Notes: generated from the letters alone by a model not told the origin. A DNA stretch of 11,433 nt from CADEED01 sp044871085 (GCA_044871085.1 JBIOZI010000141.1:1-11433), one strand, 5' to 3'. Counted from the first letter of the stretch, positions 1-6,376 are shown. Numbers and translations: made by a program.

Positions 1-360
1 GCCTTCGTCGATCAGGATCTGCACCGCCGCCCCCACCAGGGGCTTGGTCATCGAACGGATGCAGTAGATGGTATCGGGGGCGAGCGGCTGCTTGCTGTCC
101 TGGTCCGCCAGACCCACCGTTTCGTGCAGCACCGTATGGCGATTCTTGATCACCAGCAGCTCTCCGCCGACGATGTCGCCCTTCTCGGCAAACCCGCGCA
201 CCACGTCCAGCAGTTTCCCGAGCGATTGCGACGAGAGTCCCTGGCTCTCGGGCGTTGCGGTGGGGAACGGTTCCGCGGCAGCCGGGCGGGCCGGGTTGGC
301 TCCGAGCATGAGCAGGGCGATGACGAGGGCATTCGCCACGTTCGAGTTTCGAATATTCAT
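1..360 (-). CDS. Secreted serine hydrolase, beta-lactamase class C / DD-peptidase fold (N-terminal part, runs off window)
   Basis: The first 120 residues are visible and the frame is open to the window edge, so the C-terminus is missing. Residues 1-29 look like a Sec signal peptide, with a hydrophobic stretch (ALVIALLMLG) followed by an Ala/Pro-rich cleavage zone. After it come a segment typical of the family (TPESQGLS), a strand region GGELLVIKNRHTVLHE, and the catalytic SxxK motif SMTK at residues 103-106; Ser103 is the expected nucleophile and Lys106 the general base. Proteins of this fold act in the periplasm as beta-lactamases, DD-peptidases, esterases or peptidase-like enzymes, and the substrate cannot be told from this fragment. 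The ATG has a strong ribosome site (GAAGGAG, 6 nt away) that starts on the stop codon of the upstream permease gene. It lies 11 bp after that gene and is probably the last visible member of the GntR-ABC operon. The YxN and KTG-type motifs are outside the window. Confidence 0.9.
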   Translation of the reverse strand, partial: MNIRNSNVANALVIALLMLGANPARPAAAEPFPTATPESQGLSSQSLGKLLDVVRGFAEKGDIVGGELLVIKNRHTVLHETVGLADQDSKQPLAPDTIYCIRSMTKPLVGAAVQILIDEG

Positions 361-371
361 CGAGATCTCCT

Positions 372-2126
372 TCACATGTGGCGAATGCGGTTGAGCGACC
401 AGGGCGTGAGGACGCTCACCATCAGGGGCAGCAATGCCGGCGACAGGATCGAGACGGCGTTGGTCGCAGACATCCCGGCAAGCTGCACGCCGGCAACGTG
501 CAGCACCGTCAGCCATGCCGCTGCACAGGACGCCGAGATCACCAGGGCGCCGCCCGCATAGCGACGCGTGAGCACCCTCTCGGCGAAGCCTCTCGCGAAG
601 ACATAGAAGGTGGCGAACACCATCGCCGCGACGGCGATCCAGCGCGTCGCCGCGAAGAGCGCATTCACGAGGAACGCCGGGACGATCCCGTATCGCTCCG
701 CCGCCGCCAGCGAGCCGAGCGCGAGGCCGAGGAGCAGCAGCACCGAGGTCGCGATGTTTCCGCGACGGGGATAGCGCGCCCAGAGCGCTCCCACCACGGC
801 GAAGGTCGCCACCCAGACGACGACCGCGGCGACAGCCACCACCAAGAGCGCGAGCAGCTCGTATCCGTCCAGCGCGGCGAAGGCGCTGGTGATTGCACGC
901 TGCCAGGTGCTCAAGGGCACATTGACCATCTGGATGAAGACCGCGTCGCCGAGCAGCGGCAGCGACATCCATGCGCTCGCGCCGACCGCGATGAACACGG
1001 CCAGCAGGCAGGCCGCTCTCGCGAGTAGTTTGAGGCCGGCCAGCCGCGCGGTGCCGAATGCCTGGGTCGCCTCGAACGGGCTGAGGTACGAGCGTCCTCG
1101 CCATCGAATGCTGAAAGCATTCCCCCCGAAAAACGCTACGGCCAGCACGGAGATCGCCGTGAAGAGTATGGCCAGCGGCCGGGCGTGGAAGCAGCCGGTC
1201 TTCGCGCAGGACACACTCTCCCGAAACCGCGCTTCGATTACGGCATCGATGGGGCCGCCGATCGCGCACAACAGCGCAATCACGATCGCGAGCGCCACCC
1301 CGATGGTCAACAGCGGCAGTCCCCTGGATTTCAAGTCGAACCAGAGCTGGGCCCGCAGGGCGGATGACGTGGGACAGCCGAAGCGGAACAGGTTGACGAG
1401 CCACTCCGGGTAGCCGGCGCCCGGAGTCCGTGCGACGCCCACGGGTGCGTAGCCGCTGCGCTGACGCGCTACCCTCGCCACGGTGACGCCGAAACAAGCC
1501 AGGCCCAGCAGCGCGGACAGCGCGTAGTCGGTGAGCGGAAAGTCGAATATCGCCGGCCACAGCTTGGTGGAATCGTGCCAGCCGAAGCCGTCCGGGAAAT
1601 CGGTGAGACGATGAACGGCAAAGCGAAACCAGAAGATGCTGACGACCATCACCCCCAAGGACATCGAGACCTTGCTGCGGGTCGACCAGTTGATCGCGAG
1701 ATAGACCAGGTTGAGCGTGGCCAGCCACGCGGCGACGGGCAGCAACGGGAATGGCTGGCCGGAGATCGTCTTCAACAGCAGCGCGGACGCCAGGTAGATA
1801 GCCGGCGGCACGGTGATGAGATAGGCCATCGGCAGGCCGACGATGGCTGCCGTGCGAACCGGACGGGCGAACAGTAGACGGAATGGAAAACCGGGTCGCC
1901 CGCCGTTGAATCTCTGTATGGACAGCCAGCCCAGGAAGTGCGGCATGACGATGAACATCATGGCGACTATCGCGAAGAAGGCCCGGCCTCTCTCGTCCGT
2001 CGCGAAAGCGGGGGACACGCTCAGCGCGGCGATTCCCCCGACGATTCCGAGCGCCAGTTTCCAGGCGGTCTCGGTGCGGGTCACCCGCCAGGTCTCCCAC
2101 AGCATCGCGACGACGGGTGAGCGCAT
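372..2126 (-). CDS. Polytopic membrane protein, ABC-2-like permease, second of two tandem paralogues
   Basis: A 584-aa integral membrane protein with about 12-14 hydrophobic segments by eye; no soluble catalytic domain is seen. It is clearly paralogous to the gene just upstream. Shared blocks are MRSPVVAMLWE at the N-terminus, CPTSSA-RAQ-WF-LKS-GLP near residues 251-271, GGNAF near 334, AACLL near 371, and PWSLNRIRH at the C-terminus. Both halves carry an ABC-2-like element, ARPVRTAAIVG (87-97) and ATQAFGTARLAGLK (353-366), so the chain may be a fusion of two half-permeases. The likely role is the membrane part of the exporter driven by the ATPase encoded in the same operon; this is inferred from context. 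The start at 2126 is preferred because it matches the paralogue's N-terminus and has GAGAG 5 nt upstream. An in-frame ATG at 2138 overlaps the previous stop as ATGA and is the alternative. The substrate is unknown. Confidence 0.85.
   Translation of the reverse strand: MRSPVVAMLWETWRVTRTETAWKLALGIVGGIAALSVSPAFATDERGRAFFAIVAMMFIVMPHFLGWLSIQRFNGGRPGFPFRLLFARPVRTAAIVGLPMAYLITVPPAIYLASALLLKTISGQPFPLLPVAAWLATLNLVYLAINWSTRSKVSMSLGVMVVSIFWFRFAVHRLTDFPDGFGWHDSTKLWPAIFDFPLTDYALSALLGLACFGVTVARVARQRSGYAPVGVARTPGAGYPEWLVNLFRFGCPTSSALRAQLWFDLKSRGLPLLTIGVALAIVIALLCAIGGPIDAVIEARFRESVSCAKTGCFHARPLAILFTAISVLAVAFFGGNAFSIRWRGRSYLSPFEATQAFGTARLAGLKLLARAACLLAVFIAVGASAWMSLPLLGDAVFIQMVNVPLSTWQRAITSAFAALDGYELLALLVVAVAAVVVWVATFAVVGALWARYPRRGNIATSVLLLLGLALGSLAAAERYGIVPAFLVNALFAATRWIAVAAMVFATFYVFARGFAERVLTRRYAGGALVISASCAAAWLTVLHVAGVQLAGMSATNAVSILSPALLPLMVSVLTPWSLNRIRHM
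382..404. repeat. 23-bp direct repeat, copy A (3' end of permease 2)
   Basis: Identical over 23 bp to 2145-2167. It encodes the shared C-terminal PWSLNRIR of the two paralogous permeases, so each gene copy ends in the same DNA. Confidence 0.9.
2093..2120. repeat. 28-bp direct repeat, copy A (5' end of permease 2)
   Basis: Identical over 28 bp to 3742-3769. It covers the codons for SPVVAMLWE at the start of both permeases. Recombination between the two copies would leave a single intact permease gene in frame. Confidence 0.9.
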
Positions 2127-2134
2127 GGTGGCTC

Positions 2135-3775
2135 TCATGCGTGTCGAATGCGGTTGAGCGACCAGGGGGCGAGGACGCTGAGGGTCAGGACGAGCAGCGA
2201 CAGCCACAGGATTGCGGCGACGCCCGCCGCTGGTATCCCCAGGAGCCACGCCGCGGCGAACGCCACCGAGATGCCGAGGGCGCCGCAGGCATGGGGGATC
2301 GTCAGCACACTCTGCGCGAACCCGTTCCAGGACAGGTAGATAGTCGCGAGCACCATGGCCGCCGCGGAGACCCAGAACGACACCCCGATGATCTCGCCCA
2401 CGAGCGGCACCGGGCCAAATCCCTTGCGCATCGCCAGCGTCAGCAGAATGATCGCCAGACTGTAGACAACCGGCAGCCACTGCACGACGAGCAGGAGACG
2501 GGGGTGCCGACCCCGGATCGCTTCGCGCGCCGCCAGCCAGGCAACCAGCGCAATGGTGGAGATGGACACGACCACCGCCAGTGCTGCGTATACGGGCGCC
2601 GTCAGCTCGCTGAAGCTGCCCGCAAATGCTTGCTGCACCTTTGATATCTCCGGACGCACATCCTGGTTGTTGTTCAACACCCATTCGCTCCACGCGCCCA
2701 CCAGTGAGATGGATGCCCACAGGCTTGCAACGATCGCCATCAGCGCCAGCAGCAGGCAGGCGGCCCGCACGAATACTTTGAGACTGGCCAGTTGCGTGGT
2801 GCCGTACGGCTGAGTCAGCTCGAACGCGCTGGCATACGTGCGCCCCTGCTTGCGGCGAATGCCGAAGGCATTGCCTCCGAGGCTGAACAATGCAAGCGGC
2901 ACTGCCAGCAGCGCGATGGGAATGGCGGCGAACCGGAAGTGGCCGAAGGCCGTGCTGATCGCGCAAAACAGGAGGATGAGTACTGCCAGCCCCATGCCGA
3001 TGATCAGCACTGGCAATCCGCTGGATTTGAGCTCGAACCACACCTGGGCCCTGGTTGCGGACGAGGTGGGACACCGAAACCGGACCAGGGTGACGAGCCA
3101 GTCCGGATATCCGCCCCATTCTCCCTTGGCCCGAGGCACGGCCGCGACGGCCTCGCCGCGGCGCTGTCTCGCCACGCCGGCGACCGTGAGACCGAACAAC
3201 ACGACGCCGGTCAGGACCATCGCCGCGTTCTCGGTGAGCGAGAACTCGACCCGCAGTGGCCACGACACGTGGCTCTTGAGCACGAAGAACATCGTCAAAC
3301 AGAAGGCGATCGACCCGACCCACTGGGCGACTCTGCTCCGGGTCGACCACTGGGTGCAGGCATAGGCAAAGTGGTTGATCACCATCCACAGGGTCACGGA
3401 GAACGACGGTAGCGGCTGGCCGAAGGCGACGCCCAGGACAGCCGCCGATACGAGGTACAACAGCACGCAGGAGAACGCGTCGTACACCAAGGCGACGCCG
3501 ACGATGACCGGCGTCGGCACTGGACGCGTGTAGAGAAGATAGAGCGGAAAACCGGGCTTGTACCCGTCCGCGAAGCGGCCGCCACTGAGTTTCGCGATGG
3601 AGAACCAGATCAGGCTGTGCAGCGCGACGAGCATCACGAACGCGGCGGTCGCGCCATTGTCGAACAGAGCCAGCAGGCCTGCGCCCACGACGAGGCCCAG
3701 CCCGAGCCGCTGCGCAGCCTCGACGCGCGTCAACCGCCAGTTCTCCCACAGCATCGCGACGACGGGTGATCTCAT
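2135..3775 (-). CDS. Polytopic membrane protein, ABC-2-like permease, first of two tandem paralogues
   Basis: A 546-aa membrane protein with about 12-14 hydrophobic segments and a short Lys/Arg-containing loop around residues 203-220. The N-terminus MRSPVVAMLWENWRLTR and the centre ATRAQVWFELKSSG (240-253) look like two copies of an ABC-2 entry helix. LLYTRPVPTPVIVG (80-93) and FELTQPYGTTQLASLK (318-333) resemble the conserved post-TM2 element of ABC-2 permeases, which suggests two fused half-permeases. The ATG is 2 bp after the ATPase stop codon, so translation is probably coupled. The gene ends in TGA at 2135-2137, which overlaps a possible upstream ATG of the next gene. It is expected to sit in the inner membrane and form a transport complex with the ATPase, perhaps as a heterodimer with its paralogue. 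Family membership rests on motif resemblance and gene context, not on a profile search. The substrate is unknown. Confidence 0.87.
   Translation of the reverse strand: MRSPVVAMLWENWRLTRVEAAQRLGLGLVVGAGLLALFDNGATAAFVMLVALHSLIWFSIAKLSGGRFADGYKPGFPLYLLYTRPVPTPVIVGVALVYDAFSCVLLYLVSAAVLGVAFGQPLPSFSVTLWMVINHFAYACTQWSTRSRVAQWVGSIAFCLTMFFVLKSHVSWPLRVEFSLTENAAMVLTGVVLFGLTVAGVARQRRGEAVAAVPRAKGEWGGYPDWLVTLVRFRCPTSSATRAQVWFELKSSGLPVLIIGMGLAVLILLFCAISTAFGHFRFAAIPIALLAVPLALFSLGGNAFGIRRKQGRTYASAFELTQPYGTTQLASLKVFVRAACLLLALMAIVASLWASISLVGAWSEWVLNNNQDVRPEISKVQQAFAGSFSELTAPVYAALAVVVSISTIALVAWLAAREAIRGRHPRLLLVVQWLPVVYSLAIILLTLAMRKGFGPVPLVGEIIGVSFWVSAAAMVLATIYLSWNGFAQSVLTIPHACGALGISVAFAAAWLLGIPAAGVAAILWLSLLVLTLSVLAPWSLNRIRHA
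2145..2167. repeat. 23-bp direct repeat, copy B (3' end of permease 1)
   Basis: This is the partner of 382-404. The identity stops at the last few codons, where the genes end RHM and RHA. Confidence 0.9.
3742..3769. repeat. 28-bp direct repeat, copy B (5' end of permease 1)
   Basis: This is the partner of 2093-2120. The flanking sequences diverge quickly on both sides, although the protein similarity continues. Confidence 0.9.
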
Positions 3776-3777
3776 GG

Positions 3778-4683
3778 CTAGGCCGCCTCCACCAGCTGGC
3801 GGCTGCGCCCGGCGCGCGCCAGGAAGATTTCCTCGAGCGTGGCGTCGCGCGATTCGACCACCTCACCACCGCGCGCGACGACCGAGCTACGGAACTGCTC
3901 GAGCGATCCACTGTGGATCACGCTCCAGGCGCGACCGCCCCCTTCGATGGTGAGCGCGGTCTCGAGGCGAGGTGGCTGGTCGAGGTGGTCGACGAAGTGC
4001 ACGCGGCTGCGCTGATAGGCGCCGCGCACCTCGTCGAGTACCCCGCTCAGCGTCACGCGGCCCTGGTGCAGCAGCGTCACGTGGTCGGACATGCGCTCCA
4101 CCTCGTCGAGCAGGTGCGAGGAGAAGATCACCGTGCGTCCGTCATCGGCCACGGCGCGCACGATGGCGTCGAGGATGTCGCGGCGTACCACGGCGTCGAG
4201 GCCGGAGGAGGGCTCGTCCAGGATCAGCAGCTCGGGACGATGGGCCACCGCCGCGATGAGGCCGGCCTGGGCGCGCATGCCTTTCGAAAGTTCCTTGACC
4301 TTCTTGGACGGGTCGATCGCGAATGTCTCGAGCAACTCGCGCGCGTATGACGCGTCCCAGGTGGGATGAAACGCGCGCGTGTAGTCCATGAGCTCGTCGA
4401 TGCGCATCCACTCGGGCAGCTCGTGCTCCTCGGATAGATAGCCGACGCGGCTGAGCACGCCGACCGGGTCGCGCACCGGGTCGAGCCCGAAGACGCGCAC
4501 CGAGCCGGTGCTGGCGCGCAGCAGGCCGAGCAGGTGCTTGAGGAGCGTGGTCTTGCCGGCGCCATTGGCGCCGACGAGGCCGTGCACCTGGCCTGCCGTC
4601 GCGCGAAACGTCACCCCGTCGAGGGCGGTCTTGCCTGCGAACGATCTCGAGAGGTCGTTCACGTCAACAACTGTCTGTCCCAT
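3778..4683 (-). CDS. ABC transporter ATP-binding protein (YtrB-like, ABC-2 exporter type)
   Basis: A 301-aa nucleotide-binding subunit that would power export by the two membrane proteins encoded next to it. Motifs in order: Walker A GANGAGKT (38-45); a Q-loop region GYLSEEHELPEWM (81-93) in which Glu replaces the usual Gln; signature LSKGM (132-136) in place of LSGGQ; Walker B ELLILDEP (151-158); D-loop SGLD (160-163); and the switch His in IFSSH (His190). The FHPTWD segment after the Q-loop and the degenerate signature resemble ATPases paired with YtrA-type GntR regulators. Residues after about 215 form the extra C-terminal domain common in ABC-2-type ATPases. The ATG at 4683 is preferred because GGGAGAG lies 6 nt upstream. 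An in-frame ATG at 4707 would add 8 residues and leave a 3-bp gap to the GntR gene. The subunit is cytoplasmic and associates with the membrane. Confidence 0.96.
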   Translation of the reverse strand: MGQTVVDVNDLSRSFAGKTALDGVTFRATAGQVHGLVGANGAGKTTLLKHLLGLLRASTGSVRVFGLDPVRDPVGVLSRVGYLSEEHELPEWMRIDELMDYTRAFHPTWDASYARELLETFAIDPSKKVKELSKGMRAQAGLIAAVAHRPELLILDEPSSGLDAVVRRDILDAIVRAVADDGRTVIFSSHLLDEVERMSDHVTLLHQGRVTLSGVLDEVRGAYQRSRVHFVDHLDQPPRLETALTIEGGGRAWSVIHSGSLEQFRSSVVARGGEVVESRDATLEEIFLARAGRSRQLVEAA

Positions 4684-4710
4684 TGCGGTCTCTCCCGTTC
4701 CTGACATTGA

Positions 4711-5136
4711 CTACTTCTTCGCTTCCCGCTTCGCGTCCGCCGGCTCGACGCTGGTCTCGTCCATCGCGGCCCGGCGTTCGCGCACCATCCGGAGGATGTC
4801 GTCCGTGGTGAAATTCAACTGGTGCGCCTCGGCCAGCAGCGCGTCGATGCGCTGCTCGATCACACGGCGCCGCTCGCGCAGCGCCACTTGCTGCGGACGC
4901 CCCTCCGAGACGAACGTGCCCGAGCCCTGGCGCTTCTGGATGACGCCCGAGGTCTCCAATTCGCCATACGCCTTCACGATCGTGTTGGGCGTGACCGTGA
5001 GCTGCAGCGCCAGCGTGCGGATGGGCGGCAGTTCCTCTCCGGGCTGCAGCAGCCCGGAAGCGACCAGGTATTTGACCTGGTTGACGATCTGGCGGTAGAT
5101 CGGCACGCCGTCGGTCAGGTTGATGGTTATGTCCAC
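4711..5136 (-). CDS. GntR-family transcriptional repressor, YtrA subfamily
   Basis: A 141-aa regulator consisting of an N-terminal winged helix-turn-helix (about residues 10-77) and a short helical tail, as in the YtrA subfamily, which lacks a large effector domain. Visible GntR hallmarks are VPIYRQIVNQVKYLVASG, PGEELPPIRTLA, TVTPNTIVKAYGELETSG (the recognition region) and GSGTFVSE. It heads the ABC operon and most likely represses it. The start chosen is the GTG before DITINL, because family members normally begin 8-12 residues before the PIY motif. The longer frame, back to a GTG at 5217, would translate straight through a perfect TTGACA box and the inverted-repeat operator. No strong ribosome site precedes 5136, so this start is likely but not proven. 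YtrA of Bacillus responds to cell-wall antibiotics; whether this one does is inference. Confidence 0.93.
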   Translation of the reverse strand: MDITINLTDGVPIYRQIVNQVKYLVASGLLQPGEELPPIRTLALQLTVTPNTIVKAYGELETSGVIQKRQGSGTFVSEGRPQQVALRERRRVIEQRIDALLAEAHQLNFTTDDILRMVRERRAAMDETSVEPADAKREAKK

Positions 5137-5156
5137 AGGAGGGGCGAGGTCTTCAG

Positions 5157-5184
5157 TTGAAGTGTATGGGTACACTGATACAAT
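5157..5184 (+). promoter_or_regulatory. Putative promoter of the secreted metalloprotease-like gene
   Basis: TTGAAG (5157-5162) and TACAAT (5179-5184) are separated by 16 bp and match the sigma-70 hexamers at 4/6 and 5/6 positions. The inverted-repeat operator sits exactly between the two boxes. Transcription would start near 5191, leaving a leader of about 60 nt before the ATG at 5252. Confidence 0.5.
5161..5176. promoter_or_regulatory. Putative GntR/YtrA operator, perfect inverted repeat
   Basis: AGTGTA and TACACT are perfect 6-bp inverted arms separated by TGGG. The same half-site sequences are, from memory, those reported for the YtrA operator of Bacillus subtilis, although with a longer spacer there. 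The site lies between the -35 and -10 boxes of the rightward promoter, and overlaps or borders the -10 and start region of the leftward promoter. One bound dimer could therefore shut both. Binding by the adjacent GntR protein is inferred. Confidence 0.7.
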
Positions 5185-5201
5185 TTGCGGGGTGCTGTCA
5201 A
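5175..5201 (-). promoter_or_regulatory. Putative promoter of the GntR-ABC operon
   Basis: On the minus strand a perfect -35 hexamer TTGACA (5201-5196) is followed, after 15 bp, by TATCAG (5180-5175), a 4/6 match to TATAAT. The spacer is shorter than the ideal 17 bp. Transcription would start near 5168, about 30 nt before the GTG at 5136. The operator covers the -10/start region. Confidence 0.55.
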
Positions 5202-5205
5202 GTGC

Positions 5206-5238
5206 TCCGCCGCTCACTTCGTTCGGGGTGCCGGCGGA
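5206..5238 (+). other. Leader hairpin upstream of the metalloprotease-like gene
   Basis: Arms TCCGCCG (5206-5212) and CGGCGGA (5232-5238) pair over 7 bp. An inner CAC/GTG pairing (5215-5217 with 5228-5230) can extend the stem past a small internal loop. It lies in the predicted leader of the rightward transcript, ending 13 nt before the ATG. No T tract follows, so it is not a standard terminator. It could affect mRNA stability or translation initiation. Confidence 0.4.
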
Positions 5239-5251
5239 TGACTAGTTAGAG

Positions 5252-6190
5252 ATGGCCAAGTGGTGTGCATGCGCCATGGTCGCGGCCGCCTTGCTGGCGG
5301 CGTTCGCGCGGGCGGCCCAGCCGGCTCCGTACGAGCTCGTCGATCTGGCGTCGGCCTACGCCTCATTCTGGGATGAAAGCCGGGAGCTGCCGGTCGCCGG
5401 GCGGGTGGCGGCGTTCAAGGCGCGATTCGACACTGTGCTGCCCGGGTTCTTCTCGGCCGCGCGCGCCGGGTCGACGAGTCAGCAGTACGATGCCGCGATC
5501 GCACGGTCGTTCGATCAGTTTCCGAAAATTCGCGAGCGCTTCATCGGCACGACGGCCGGCTTCGCGAGGCTGCTCGCCCCGGCTTACGCCCGCTTCGCGC
5601 GCGCGTTTCCCGACGTGCATCCCATCGGGCCGGTGTACCTCGTGCACAGCCTCGGTGAATTCGATGGCGGTACGCGCGAGGTGTCGGGGCACAGCCGCCT
5701 GGTGTTCGGCGCCGACGTCATGGCGCAGCTGCGCGTCACGAACCAGACGCCGTTTTTCCACCACGAGCTATTTCACGTCTACCACGCGCAGTTCTTCTCC
5801 GAATGCGAGCAGATGTGGTGTGCGCTGTGGTCGGAGGGATTGGCGGTGCTCGCGGCGCAGCGACTGAACCCCCGCGCCACGGATGCCGAATTGCTGCTGA
5901 GCAGCCCGCGGCCGATCCGGCCGGAAGTCGAGCGCAGTCGAACCGCGACGCTGTGCGCCGTCGCGGAGCGGCTGAATTCGAAGGACGCGGCCGACTACGC
6001 GGCGCTGTTTTCCAGCGGCCCGCCGCTGGTCGGTCTTCCGGCGCGGGCTGGATATTTCGTTGGCTTCATCGTTGCAGCAGAGGCGGCGAGAGAGCGCTCC
6101 GTCGCGCAACTCGCGCACCTGGACAACGAGGCCGCGCGCGATCTGGTGAGAGCCGCGCTGGCGCGGCTCGCGCATTGCCCGGGCCGGTGA
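5252..6190 (+). CDS. Secreted putative zinc metalloprotease (gluzincin-like HExxH protein)
   Basis: A 312-aa protein of unassigned family. Residues 1-22 form a plausible Sec signal peptide (a Lys at position 3, the hydrophobic core MVAAALLAAF, and an Ala-x-Ala type cleavage site), so the mature protein should be periplasmic or exported. The likely zinc site is HELFH (171-175) within FFHHELFHVYHAQFF. It is followed 20 residues later by Glu195 in WSEGLAVLAAQRL, giving the HExxH-plus-Glu pattern of gluzincins. Cys185, Cys190, Cys236 and Cys308 could form disulfides. It is divergent from the GntR-ABC operon across a short gap that holds overlapping promoter-like boxes and the GntR-type operator, so co-regulation is plausible. 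It ends one base before the convergent small gene. The ribosome site is weak (only TAGAG next to the ATG), so the start is supported mainly by the signal peptide. Catalytic activity is inferred. Confidence 0.85.
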   Translation: MAKWCACAMVAAALLAAFARAAQPAPYELVDLASAYASFWDESRELPVAGRVAAFKARFDTVLPGFFSAARAGSTSQQYDAAIARSFDQFPKIRERFIGTTAGFARLLAPAYARFARAFPDVHPIGPVYLVHSLGEFDGGTREVSGHSRLVFGADVMAQLRVTNQTPFFHHELFHVYHAQFFSECEQMWCALWSEGLAVLAAQRLNPRATDAELLLSSPRPIRPEVERSRTATLCAVAERLNSKDAADYAALFSSGPPLVGLPARAGYFVGFIVAAEAARERSVAQLAHLDNEAARDLVRAALARLAHCPGR

Positions 6191-6191
6191 T

Positions 6192-6311
6192 TCAACCCCG
6201 GTGCAGGAATGCCTTCTCGGCCTTCTTGGCCTTCTTCGCCGCACGCTTTTCGTCGAAGGACTTGGCGGCCTTCTTCTTGGTGCTCTTCTTCTGGTCCATT
6301 CCCTTGCTCAT
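6192..6311 (-). CDS. Small lysine-rich basic protein (39 aa), function unknown
   Basis: A 39-residue frame beginning MSKGMDQKKSTKKKAAKSFD. About one third of the residues are Lys, with many Ala and Arg, and no hydrophobic segment is present, so the peptide is strongly basic, soluble and probably helical. It has a textbook ribosome site, AGGAG about 6 nt before the ATG, which is better than those of several larger neighbours and argues that it is translated. It lies 65 bp downstream of rlmE on the same strand and may share its transcript. It converges tail to tail with the metalloprotease-like gene, one base apart. Similar short Lys-rich proteins starting MSKGMD are, as far as I recall, found as uncharacterised proteins in proteobacteria. 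A nucleic-acid- or ribosome-binding role would fit the composition, but this is a guess. Confidence 0.8.
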   Translation of the reverse strand: MSKGMDQKKSTKKKAAKSFDEKRAAKKAKKAEKAFLHRG

Positions 6312-6376
6312 GTGCGTCTCCTGGTTGAGGGGCGGTACACATTATCATTTTGGCATTGCGCCGACGATCCGACTGA

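Noticed and set aside
372..3911. A single open frame of 1179 codons on the minus strand
   Set aside because: Only its last half, from 2126, has membrane-protein character. The upstream part is Arg/Gly/Pro-rich antisense-like sequence in the wrong frame over the first permease gene.
6341..6346. GATAAT on the minus strand as a promoter for the small lysine-rich gene
   Set aside because: It is a good -10 match, but no -35 box lies at 16-18 bp, so a separate promoter cannot be claimed; co-transcription with rlmE is as likely.
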